Assembly (NCBI RefSeq): GCF_032452875.1
Contig: NW_026893682.1
Coordinates: 310,001 to 374,000 of the forward strand
Reading direction: 5' to 3'
From: Bos javanicus
Taxonomy: Eukaryota; Chordata; Mammalia; Artiodactyla; Bovidae
Length of the DNA: 64,000 bases
The notes beneath the pieces were generated by a model that saw only the letters and a program-made list of their open reading frames with translations, made no database searches and was not told the DNA's origin. The first letter of the stretch is position 1; the number at the start of each line of letters is the position of its first letter. Below are positions 1 to 11,711 of this stretch, in pieces. The position numbers were made by a program, and so were the translations under genes.

Positions 1-1075
1 TCACGTGATCAGTGCATGATCAGCCACGTGATCAGTGCATGATCAGGCACGTGATCAGTGCATGTCCAGCCACGTGATCAGTGCATGATAGCCACGTGAT
101 CAGTGCATGATCAGTCACGTGATCAGTGCATGATCAGTTACGTGATCAGTGCATGATCAGCCACGTGATCAGTGCATGATCAGCCACGTGATCAGTGCAT
201 GATCAGTTACGTGATCAGTGCATGATCAGCCACGTGATCAGTGCATGATAGCCACGTGATCAGTGCATGATAGCCACGTGATCAGTGCATGATCAGTCAT
301 GTGATACGTGTGTGATCAGCCACGTGATCAGTGCATGATATCCACGTGATCAGTGCATGACAGTCACGTGATCAGTGCATGAGAGCCACGTGATCAGTGC
401 ATGATCAGTCACGTGATACATGTGTGATCAGCCACGTGATCAGTGCATGATGAGCCACGTGATCAGTGCAGGATCAATTACGTGATCAGTGCATGATCAG
501 TCACGTGACCAGTACATGGTTGCTACGTGACCGTTGCATGATCAGCCACGTGAGCCGAGCATGATAGCCACGTGATCAGTGCATGATCAGTCACGTGATC
601 AGTACATGATCAGTCACGTGAACAGTGCATGATCATTTACGTGATCTTTGCATGATCAGTCACGTTGCCAGTATATGGTTGCTACGTGATCATTCCATGA
701 CGAGCCACGTGAGCAGTGCATGATAGCCACGTGATGTGTGCATGAGTTACGTGAGCAGAGTATGATCAGCCACGTGATCAGTGCATGAGTGCCACATGAT
801 CAGTGCATGATATGTCACGTTACAGGTGTGTGATCAGCCACGTGAACAGTGCATGTTCAGCCACGTGATCAGTGCATGATAGCCACGTGATCAGTGCATG
901 ATCAGTTACGTGAGCAGTGTATGATCAGCCACGTGATCAGTGCATGGTCAGACACGTGAACAGTGTATGATCAGCCACGTGATCAGTGCATGATATCCAA
1001 GTGATCAGTGCATGATCATCACGTGATCAGTGTATGATCAGCCACGTGAACAGTGCATGCTCAGTCACGTGATCA
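1..1075. repeat. HOR modules B-C-D before the first island
   Basis: Opens in plain monomers with a GTCCAGCC marker near 63. C is recognisable from GATACGTGTGTG (about 303) to GGTTGCTACG (about 527). D follows with GATCATTTACG (about 632), CAGTATATGG, GAGTTACGTG and GGTCAGACACG (about 946). The array was already running before the window starts. Confidence 0.85.
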
Positions 1076-1339
1076 GGGCCTGCTGAGCTGCGTGATTACT
1101 GTCTGCTCATCTGCTTGACATTGCCAGCTGAGCTGCACGATTCCTGCCTGTCATCTGCTTGACAATTGCCAGCTGTGCTGCGTAATTCCTGCCTGCTCAG
1201 CTGCTTGATTATTGCCAGCTGAGCAGCATGATTCCTCACACCTGAGTTCCATGATTATTGCCTGCTGACTGTTTGATTCGTGCCTACTCAGCTCTTTGTT
1301 TATTGCCTCCAGAGGCACATGATCAGTGTATGATAGCAA
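1076..1339 (-). repeat. Island E, copy 1
   Basis: Complete island of the CAGGGCC class. It has a 1-bp deletion near 1118 (TTGACATTGCC instead of TTGACAATTGCC), also found in copy 12. The deletion lies outside the 62-codon minus-strand frame (1151-1339), which stays open. That frame starts at TTG, not ATG, so I do not call a gene. Confidence 0.9.
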
Positions 1340-3047
1340 AAATGATCAGCGCAAGGTCAGTCACATGATCAGCGCCATTAAGTCACGTGATCACTACATG
1401 ATAGTCATGTGATCAGTCCATGCTCAGTCACGGTATCAGTGCATGATCAGCCACGTGATCAGTGCATGATCTGTCACAAGATTAGTGTATGATCATCCAC
1501 GTGATCAGTGCATGGGCAGTCATGTGATCAGTGCATGATATAGACGTGATCAGTGCATGATCAGTCTCGTGATCAGTGCATGATAGCCACGTGATCAGTG
1601 CATGATCAGTCACCTGATGGGTGTATGATCATTCACGTGACCTGTACATGGTAGCTACATGATCATTGCATGATCAGCCACGTGAGTAGTGCATGATAGC
1701 CACGTGATCACTGCATGATCAGTCACGTGATCAGTGCATGATCAGTCATGTGACCAGTACATGGTAGCTGCGTGATCATGGCATGATCAGCCAGGTGAGC
1801 AGTGCATGATAGCCACGTGATCAGTGCATGATCAGACACGTGATCAGTGCATGATCAGTCACGTGATCAGTGCATGATCAGCCACGTGATCAGTGCATGA
1901 CCAGGCACGTGATCAGTGCATGTCAGCCAAGTGATCAGTGCATGATAGCCACGTGATCAGTGCATGATCAGTCACGTGATCAGTGCATGATCAGTCACGT
2001 GATCAGTGCATGATCAGCCACGTGATCAGTGCATGATCAGCCACGTGATCAGTGCATGATCAATTACGTGATCAGTGCATGATCAGTCACGTGACCAGTA
2101 CATGGTAGCTACGTGATCATTGCATGATCAGCCACGTGATCAGTGCATGATAGCCACGTGATCAGTGCATGATAGCCACGTGATCAGTGCATGATCAGTC
2201 ATGTGATAGTGTGTGATCAGCCACGTGATCAGTGCATGATGAGCCACGTGATCAGTGCATGATCAATTACGTGATCAGTGCATGATCAGTCACGTGATCA
2301 GTGCATGGTTGCTACGTGATCGTGCATGATCAGCCACGTGATCAGTGCATGATAGCCACGTGATCAGTGCATGATCAGTCACGTGATCAGTGCATGATCA
2401 GTCACGTGATCAGTGCATGATCAGCCACGTGATCAGTGCATGATCAGTCACGTGATCAGTGCATGGTAGCTACGTGATCATTGCATGATCAGCCACGTGA
2501 TCAGTGCATGATAGCCACGTGATCAGTGCATGATCAGTCACGTGATCAGTGTATGATCAGCCACGTGATCAGTGCATGATGCCACGTGATCAGTGCATGA
2601 TAGTCACGTGACAGTGCATGATCAGTCACGTGATCAGTGCATGATCAGTCACGTGACCAGTGCATGATAGCTGCGTGATCATCGCATGATCAGCCACGTG
2701 AGCAGTGCATGATAGCCACGTGATCAGTGCATGATCAGCCACGTGATCAGTGCATGATCAGTCACGTGATCAGTGCATGATCAGCCACGTGATCAGTGCA
2801 TGATCAGGCACGTGATCAGTGCATGTCCAGCCACGTGATCAGTGCATGATAGCCACGTGATCAGTGCATGATCAGCCACGTGATCAGTGCATGATCAGCC
2901 ACGTGATCAGTGCATGATCAGCCACGTGATCAGTGCATGATCAGCCACGTGATCAGTGCATGATCAGCCACGTGATCAGTGCATGATCAGTCACGTGATC
3001 AGTGTATGATCAGCCACGTGAACAGTGCATGCTCAGTCACGTGATCA
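1340..3047. repeat. HOR segment F-A-B-C, D largely lost
   Basis: Shoulder F is followed by a full A (GATATAGACG about 1548, CACCTGATGGGTG about 1611, GTAGCTGCG about 1764), B (CAGGCACG about 1902) and a shortened C (GTGATAGTGTGTG about 2202, GATGAGCC about 2249). From about 2400 the monomers are mostly consensus with weak A and B marks (GATAGCTGCG about 2667, GTCCAGCC about 2825). Only the last monomers of D remain before the island. Confidence 0.8.
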
Positions 3048-3312
3048 GGGCCTGCTGAGCTGCGTGATTACTGTCTGCTCATCTGCTTGACAATTGCCAG
3101 CTGAGCTGCACGATTCCTGCCTGTCATCTGCTTGACAATTGCCAGCTGTGCTGCATAATTCCTGCCTGCTCAGCTGCTTGATTATTGCCAGCTGAGCAGC
3201 ATGATTCCTCACACCTGAGTTCCATGATTATTGCCTGCTGACTGTTTGATTCGTGCCTACTCAGCTCTTTGTTTATTGCCTCCAGAGGCACATGATCAGT
3301 GTATGATAGCAA
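3048..3312 (-). repeat. Island E, copy 2
   Basis: CAGGGCC class. It differs by CTGCATAATT in place of CTGCGTAATT, a CpG transition that changes Thr to Met in the minus-strand frame 3124-3312. Copy 9 has the same change. Confidence 0.9.
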
Positions 3313-5250
3313 ACATGATCAGCGCATGATCAGTCACATGATCAGCGCCATTAAGTCACGTGATCACTACATGATAGTCATGTGATCAGTCCATGCTCAG
3401 TCACGGTATCAGTGCATGATCAGCCACGTGATCAGTGCATGATCTGTCACATGATTAGTGTATGATCAGCCACGTGATCAGTGCATGGGCAGTCATGTGA
3501 TCAGTGCATGATATAGACGTGATCAGTGCATGATCAGTCTCGTGATCAGTGCATGATAGCCACGTGATCAGTGCATGATCAGTCACCTGATGGGTGTATG
3601 ATCATTCACGTGACCTGAACATGGTAGCTACATGATCATTGCATGATCAGCCACGTGAGTAGTGCATGAAAGCCACGTGATCAGTGCATGATCAGTCACG
3701 TGATCAGTGCATGATCAGCCACGTGATCAGTGCATGATCAGCCACGTGATCAGTGCATGATCAGCCACGTGATCAGTGCATGATAGCCACGTGATCAGTG
3801 CATGATCAGTCACGTGATCAGTGCATGATCAGTCACGTGATCAGTGCATGATCAGCCACGTGATCAGTGCATGATCAATTACGTGATCAGTGCATGATCA
3901 GTCACGTGATCAGTGCATGGTAGCTACGTGATCAGTGCATGATCAGCCACGTGATCAGTGCATGATAGCCACGTGATCAGTGCATGATCAGCCACGTGAT
4001 CAGTGCATGATCAGTCACGTGATCAGTGTGTGATCAGCCACGTGATCAGTGCATGATAGCCACGTGATCAGTGCATGATCAGCCACGTGATCAGTGCATG
4101 ATAGCCACGTGATCAGTGCATGATCAGCCACGTGATCAGTGCATGATCAGTCACGTGATCAGTGCATGATCAGCCACGTGATCAGTGAATGAACAGGCAC
4201 GTGATCAGTGCATGATCAGCCACGTGATCAGTGCATGATAGCCACGTGATCAGTGCATGATCAGTCACGTGATCAGTGCATGATCAGCCACGTGATCAGT
4301 GCATGATCAGCCACGTGATCAGTGCATGATCAATTACGTGATCAGTGCATGATCAGTCACGTGATCAGTACATGGTAGCTACGTGATCATTGCATGATCA
4401 GCCACGTGATCAGTGCATGATAGCCACGTGATCAGTGCATGATAGCCACGTGATCAGTGCATGATCAGTCATGTGATACGTGTGTGATCAGCCACGTGAT
4501 CAGTGCATGATATCCACGTGATCAGTGCATGACAGCCACGTGATAAGTGCTTGAGAGCCACGTGATCAGTGCATGATCAGTCACGTGATACATGTGTGAT
4601 CAGCCACGTGATCAGTGCATGATGAGCCACGTGATCAGTGCAGGATCAATTACGTGATCAGTGCATGATCAGTCACGTGACCAGTACATGGTTGCTACGT
4701 GATCGTTGCATGATCAGCCACGTGAGCAGTGCATGATAGCCACGTGATCAGTGCATGATCAGTCACGTGATCAGTACATGATCAGTCACGTGAACAGTGC
4801 ATGATCATTTACGTGATCTTTGCATGATCAGTCACGTGACCAGTATATGGTAGCTACGTGATCATTCCATGACGAGCCACGTGAGCAGTGCATGATAGCC
4901 TCGTGATGTGTTCATGATCAGTTACGTGAGCAGAGTATTTTCAGCCACGTGATCAGTGCATGAGTGCCACGTGATCAGTGCATGATATGTCACGTGACAG
5001 GTGTGTGATCAGCCACGTGAACAGTGCATGTTCAGCCACGTGATCAGTGCATGATAGCCACGTGATCAGTGCATGATCAGTTACGTGAGCAGTGTATGAT
5101 CAGCCACGTGATCAGTGCATGGTCAGACACGTGAACAGTGTATGATCAGCCACGTGATCAGTGCATGATATCCAAGTGATCAGTGCATGATCATCACGTG
5201 ATCAGTGTATGATCAGCCACGTGAACAGTGCATGCTCAGTCACGTGATCA
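3313..5250. repeat. Near-complete HOR segment F-A-B-C-D
   Basis: A runs from about 3445 to 3670. About 3700-4180 is plain monomers. B is marked by GAACAGGCACG (about 4192) and TCAATTACG, C by GATACGTGTGTG (about 4475) and the odd ATAAGTGCTTGAG (about 4543), and D by ATCATTTACG (about 4803) through ATGCTCAGTC. The ATAAGTGCTTG variant recurs near 19.83 and 47.92 kb. Confidence 0.85.
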
Positions 5251-5515
5251 GGGCCTGCTGAGCTGCGTGATTACTGTCTGCTCATCTGCTTGACAATTGC
5301 CAGCTGAGCTGCACGATTCCTGCCTGTCATCTGCTTGACAATTGCCAGCTGTGCTGCGTAATTCCTGCCTGCTCAGCTGCTTGATTATTGCCAGCTGAGC
5401 AGCATGATTCCTCACACCTGAGTTCCATGATTATTGCCTGCTGACTGTTTGATTCGTGCCTACTCAGCTCTTTGTTTATTGCCTCCAGAGGCACATGATC
5501 AGTGTATGATAGCAA
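5251..5515 (-). repeat. Island E, copy 3 (reference copy)
   Basis: This copy shows the island's origin. From 5261 it divides in phase into units at 5261, 5284, 5307, 5329, 5352, 5375, 5398, 5421, 5444 and 5466, each 21-23 bp. Transitional units follow at 5487 and 5511 that again contain CATGATCAG. Units alternate between a CTGCNYGATTCCTGCC-like type and a TTGACAATTGCCAGCTG-like type, making 46-bp dimers. CACGTG and TGATCA are absent from the ten diverged units; CAGCTG and CAATTG appear instead. The minus-strand 62-codon frame (5327-5515) starts at TTG and stops at TGA. Its predicted product matches no family I recognise, so I regard it as a chance frame. Confidence 0.92.
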
Positions 5516-8500
5516 ACATGATCAGCGCATGATCAGTCACATGATCAGCGCCATTAAGTCACGTGATCACTACATGATAGTCATGTGATCAGTCCATGCT
5601 CAGTCACGGTATCAGTGCATGATCAGCCACGTGATCAGTGCATGATCAGGCACGTGATCAGTGTATGATCAGCCACGTGATCAGTGCATGATAGCCACGT
5701 GATCAGTGCATGATCAGTCACGTGATCAGTGCATGATCAGTTACGTGATCAGTGCATGATCAGCCACGTGATCAGTGCATGATCAGCCACGTGATCAGTG
5801 CATGATCAGTTACGTGATCAGTGCATGATCAGTCACGTGACCAGTACATGGTAGCCACGTGATCATTGCATGATCAGCCACGTGATCAGTGCATGATAGC
5901 CACGTGATCAGTGCATGATCAGCCACGTGATCAGTGCATGATCAGTCACGTGATCAGTGCATGATCAGCCACGTGATCAGTGCATGATAGCCACGTGATC
6001 AGTGCATGATCAGTCACGTGATCAGTGCATGATCAGCCACGTGATCAGTGCATGATCAGTCACGTGATCAGTGCATGGTTCCTACGTGATCAGTGCATGA
6101 CAGCCACGTGATCAGTGCATGATAGCCACGTGATCAGTGCATGAGTTACGTGATCAGTGTATGATCAGCCACGTGATCAGTGCATGATGCCACGTGATCA
6201 GTGCATGATAGTCACGTGATCAGTGCATGATCAGCCACGTGATCAGTGCATGATCAGCCACGTGATCAGTGCATGATAGCCACGTGATCAGTGCATGATC
6301 AGTCACGTGATCAGTGCATGATCAGCCACGTGATCAGTGCATGATCAGTCACGTGATCAGTGCATGATCAGCCACGTGATCAGTGCATGATCAGTCACGT
6401 GATCAGTGCATGATATAGACGTGATCAGTGCATGATCAGTCACGTGATCAGTGCATGATAGCCACGTGATCAGTGCATGATCAGTCACGTGATCAGTGCA
6501 TGATCAGTCACGTGACAGTGCATGGTAGCTACGTGATCAGTGCATGATCAGCCACGTGAGTAGTGCATGATAGCCACGTGATCAGTGCATGATCAGTCAC
6601 GTGATCAGTGCATGATCAGTCACGTGATCAGTGCATGGTAGCTGCGTGATCATGCATGATCAGCCACGTGATCAGTGCATGATAGCCACGTGATCAGTGC
6701 ATGATCAGCCACGTGATCAGTGCATGATCAGTCACGTGATCAGTGCATGATCAGCCACGTGATCAGTGTGTGATCAGCCACGTGATCAGTGCATGATAGC
6801 CACGTGATCAGTGCATGATCAGTCACGTGATCAGTGCATGATCAGTTACGTGATCAGTGCATGATCAGCCACGTGATCAGTGCATGATCAGCCACGTGAT
6901 CAGTGCATGATCAATTACGTGATCAGTGCATGATCAGTCACGTGACCAGTACATGGTAGCTACGTGATCATTGCATGATCAGCCACGTGATCAGTGCATG
7001 ATAGCCACGTGATCAGTGCATGATAGCCACGTGATCAGTGCATGATCAGTCATGTGATCGTGCATGATCAGCCACGTGATCAGTGCATGACAGCCACGTG
7101 ATCAGTGCATGATAGCCACGTGATCAGTGCATGATCAGTCACGTGATCATGTGTGATCAGCCACGTGATCAGTGCATGATCAGCCACGTGATCAGTGCAT
7201 GATCAATTACGTGATCAGTGCATGATCAGTCACGTGATCAGTACATGGTAGCTACGTGATCAGTGCATGATCAGCCACGTGATCAGTGCATGATAGCCAC
7301 GTGATCAGTGCATGATCAGTCACGTGATCAGTGCATGATCAGTCACGTGATCAGTGCATGATCAGTCACGTGATCAGTGCATGATCAGTCACGTGACCAG
7401 TATATGGTAGCTACGTGATCATTGCATGATCAGCCACGTGATCAGTGCATGATAGCCACGTGATCAGTGCATGATCAGTCACGTGATCAGTGCATGATCA
7501 GTCACGTGATCAGTGCATGATCAGCCACGTGATCAGTGCATGATCAGGCACGTGATCAGTGCATGATCAGCCACGTGATCAGTGCATGATAGCCACGTGA
7601 TCAGTGCATGATCAGTCACGTGATCAGTGCATGATCAGCCACGTGATCAGTGCATGATCAGCCACGTGATCAGTGCATGATCAGTCACGTGATCAGTGCA
7701 TGATCAGTCACGTGATCAGTGCATGATAGCCACGTGATCAGTGCATGATCAGCCACGTGATCAGTGCATGATAGCCACGTGATCAGTGCATGATCAGTCA
7801 CGTGATCAGTGTGTGATCAGCCACGTGATCAGTGCATGATAGCCACGTGATCAGTGCATGATCAGCCACGTGATCAGTGCATGATCAGCCACGTGATCAG
7901 TGCATGATCAGTCACGTGACCAGTACATGGTTGCTACGTGATCGTTGCATGATCAGCCACGTGAGCAGTGCATGATAGCCACGTGATCAGTGCATGATCA
8001 GTCACGTGATCAGTGCATGATCAGTCACGTGATCAGTGCATGATCATTTACGTGATCAGTGCATGATCAGTCACGTGACCAGTATATGGTTGCTACGTGA
8101 TCATTGCATGACAGCCACGTGATCAGTGCATGATAGCCACGTGATGAGTGCATGAGTTACGTGATCAGTGTATGATCAGCCACGTGATCAGTGCATGAGT
8201 GCCACGTGATCAGTGCATGATCAGTCACGTGATCAGTGCATGATCAGCCACGTGATCAGTGCATGATCAGCCACGTGATCAGTGCATGATCAGCCACGTG
8301 ATCAGTGCATGATCAGCCACGTGATCAGTGCATGATCAGCCACGTGATCAGTGCATGATCAGTCACGTGATCAGTGCATGATCAGCCACGTGATCAGTGC
8401 ATGATCAGCCACGTGATCAGTGCATGATAGCCACGTGATCAGTGCATGATCAGTCACGTGATCAGTGCATGATCAGCCACGTGATCAGTGCATGATCAGC

Positions 8501-10294
8501 CACGTGATCAGTGCATGATCAATTACGTGATCAGTGCATGATCAGTCACGTGACCAGTGCATGGTTGCTACGTGATCAGTGCATGATCAGCCACGTGAGC
8601 AGTGCATGATAGCCACGTGATCAGTGCATGATCAGTCACGTGATCAGTGCATGATGCCACGTGATCAGTGCATGATAGTCACGTGATCAGTGTGTGATCA
8701 GCCACGTGATCAGTGCATGATCAGCCACGTGATCAGTGCATGATAGCCACGTGATCAGTGCATGATCAGTTACGTGATCAGTGCATGATCAGCCACGTGA
8801 TCAGTGCATGATCAGTCACGTGATCAGTGCATGATCATCCACGTGATCAGTGCATGGGCAGTCATGTGATCAGTGCATGATATAGACGTGATCAGTGCAT
8901 GATCAGTCACGTGATCAGTGCATGATAGCCACGTGATCAGTGCATGATCAGTCACCTGATGGGTGTATGATCATTCACGTGACCTGTACATGGTAGCTAC
9001 ATGATCATTGCATGATCAGCCACGTGAGTAGTGCATGATAGCCACGTGATCAGTGCATGATCAGTCACGTGATCAGTGCATGATCAGTCATGTGACCAGT
9101 ACATGGTAGCTGCGTGATCATGCATGATCAGCCACGTGAGCAGTGCATGATAGCCACGTGATCAGTGCATGATCAGTCACGTGATCAGTGCATGATCAGT
9201 CACGTGATCAGTGCATGATCAGCCACGTGATCAGTGCATGATCAGGCACGTGATCAGTGTATGTCAGCCACGTGATCAGTGCATGATAGCCACGTGATCA
9301 GTGCATGATCAGTCACGTGATCAGTGCATGATCAGTTACGTGATCAGTGCATGATCAGCCACGTGATCAGTGCATGATCAGCCACGTGATCAGTGCATGA
9401 TCAATTACGTGATCAGTGCATGATCAGTCACGTGACCAGTACATGGTAGCTACGTGATCATTGCATGATCAGCCACGTGATCAGTGCATGATAGCCACGT
9501 GATCAGTGCATGATAGCCACGTGATCAGTGCATGATCAGTCATGTGATACGTGTGTGATCAGCCACGTGATCAGTGCATGATATCCACGTGATCAGTGCA
9601 TGACAGTCACGTGATCAGTGCATGAGAGCCACGTGATCAGTGCATGATCAGTCACGTGATCATGTGTGATCAGCCACGTGATCAGTGCATGATCAATTAC
9701 GTGATCAGTGCATGATCAGTCACGTGACCAGTACATGGTTGCTACGTGATCGTTGCATGATCAGCCACGTGAGCAGTACATGATAGCCACGTGATCAGTG
9801 CATGATCAGTCACGTGATCAGTACATGATCAGTCACGTGAACAGCGCATGATCATTTACGTGATCTTTGCCTGATCAGTCACATTGCCAGTATATGTTTG
9901 CTACGTGATCATTCCATGACGAGCCACGTGAGCAGTGCATGATAGCCACGTGATGTGTGCATGAGTTACGTGAGCAGAGTATGATCAGCCACGTGATCAG
10001 TGCATGAGTGCCACGTGATCAGTGCCTGATATGTCACGTGACAGGTGTGTGATCAGCCACGTGAACAGTGCATGTTCAGCCACGTGATCAGTGCATGATA
10101 GCCACGTGATCAGTGCATGATCAGTTACGTGAGCAGTGTATGATCAGCCATTTGATCAGTGCATGGTCAGACACGTGAACAGTGTATGATCAGCCACGTG
10201 ATCAGTGCATGATATCCAAGTGATCAGTGCATGATCATCACGTGATCAGTGTATGATCAGCCACGTGAACAGTGCATGCTCAGTCACGTGATCA
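5516..10294. repeat. Long island-free HOR stretch (4.8 kb)
   Basis: At least two HOR lengths without an island. Plain, homogenised monomers dominate to about 8800, with weak marks: CAGGCACG 5648, GGTTCCTACG about 6077, GATATAGACG about 6411, GTGAGTAG 6556, GACCAGTATATGG 7395 and a D-like GATCATTTACG about 8043. A clear A-B-C-D series resumes with CATGGGCAGTC (about 8851), GATACGTGTGTG (about 9547) and GGTTGCTACG (about 9737) and leads into island 4. The first 2 kb is colinear with 43.3-45.5 kb at an offset of about 38,010 bp. Confidence 0.85.
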
Positions 10295-10559
10295 GGGCCT
10301 GCTGAGCTGCGTGATTACTGTCTGCTCATCTGCTTGACAATTGCCAGCTGAGCTGCACGATTCCTGCCTGTCATCTGCTTGACAATTGCCAGCTGTGCTG
10401 CGTAATTCCTGCCTGCTCAGCTGCTTGATTATTGCCAGCTGAGCAGCATGATTCCTCACACCTGAGTTCCATGATTATTGCCTGCTGACTGTTTGATTCG
10501 TGCCTACTCAGCTCTTTGTTTATTGCCTCCAGAGGCACATGATCAGTGTATGATAGCAA
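10295..10559 (-). repeat. Island E, copy 4
   Basis: CAGGGCC class. The minus-strand frame 10371-10559 is identical at the amino-acid level to that of copy 3. It opens the closely spaced island group at 10.3-16.6 kb. Confidence 0.9.
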
Positions 10560-11446
10560 ACATGATCAGCGCATGATCAGTCACATGATCAGCGCCATTA
10601 AGTCACGTGATCACTACATGATAGTCATGTGATCAGTCCATGCTCAGTCACGGTATCAGTGCATGATCAGCCACGTGATCAGTGCATGATCTGTCACAAG
10701 ATCAGTGTATGATCATCCACGTGATCAGTGCATGGGCAGTCATGTGATCAGTGCATGATATAGACGTGATCAGTGCATGATCAGTCACGTGATCAGTGCA
10801 TGATAGCCACGTGATCAGTGCATGATCAGTCACGTGATCAGTGCATGATCAGTCACGTGACCAGTACATGGTAGCTACGTGATCATTGCATGATCAGCCA
10901 CGTGAGCAGTGCATGATAGCCACGTGATCAGTGCATGATCAGTCACGTGATCAGTGCATGATCAGTCACGTGAACAGTGCATGATCATTTACGTGATCAG
11001 TGCATGATCAGTCACGTGACCAGTATATGGTTGCTACGTGATCATTCCATGACAGCCACGTGAGCAGTGCATGATAGCCACGTGATGTGTGCATGAGTCA
11101 CGTGATCAGTGTATGATCAGCCACGTGATCAGTGCATGAGTGCCACGTGATCAGTGCATGATGCCACGTGATCAGTGCATGATATGTCACGTGACAGTGT
11201 GTGATCAGCCACGTGATCAGTGCATGATCAGCCACGTGATCAGTGCATGATAGCCACGTGATCAGTGCATGATCAGTTACGTGAGCAGTGTATGATCAGC
11301 CACGTGATCAGTGCATGGTCAGACACGTGAACAGTGTATGATCAGCCACGTGATCAGTGCATGATATCCAAGTGATCAGTGCATGATCATCACGTGATCA
11401 GTGTATGATCAGCCACGTGAACAGTGCATGCTCAGTCACGTGATCT
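10560..11446. repeat. Short HOR segment, F plus part of A joined to D
   Basis: Only 887 bp. A begins (GTCACAAGATCAG about 10693, CATGGGCAGTC, GATATAGACG about 10760), but modules B and C are missing. The sequence passes through plain monomers into D (GATCATTTACG about 10983). Confidence 0.85.
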
Positions 11447-11711
11447 GGGCCTGCTGAGCTGCGTGATTACTGTCTGCTCATCTGCTTGACAATTGCCAGC
11501 TGAGCTGCACGATTCCTGCCTGTCATCTGCTTGACAATTGCCAGCTGTGCTGCGTAATTCCTGCCTGCTCAGCTGCTTGATTATTGCCAGCTGAGCAGCA
11601 TGATTCCTCACACCTGAGTTCCATGATTATTGCCTGCTGACTGTTTGATTCGTGCCTACTCAGCTCTTTGTTTATTGCCTCCAGAGGCACATGATCAGTG
11701 TATGATAGCAA
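11447..11711 (-). repeat. Island E, copy 5
   Basis: CTGGGCC class, unlike its left neighbour. The minus-strand frame 11523-11711 is unchanged in amino-acid sequence. Confidence 0.9.

Noticed and set aside
1076..1339. Island as a transposon, SINE or other insertion
   Set aside because: No target-site duplication, terminal inverted repeat, poly-A tail or pol III box was seen, and the island itself resolves into 23-bp units in phase with the array.
5440..5470. CENP-B box in the island (TTCG followed by a spaced A and CGGG)
   Set aside because: TTCG is present in GATTCGTGCC, but the required A and CGGG are not at their places.
5261..5486. tRNA or other small RNA gene in the island
   Set aside because: No cloverleaf, A or B box in correct spacing, or terminator-like T run was found. 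The apparent pairing comes from repeated CAGCTG and CTGC words.
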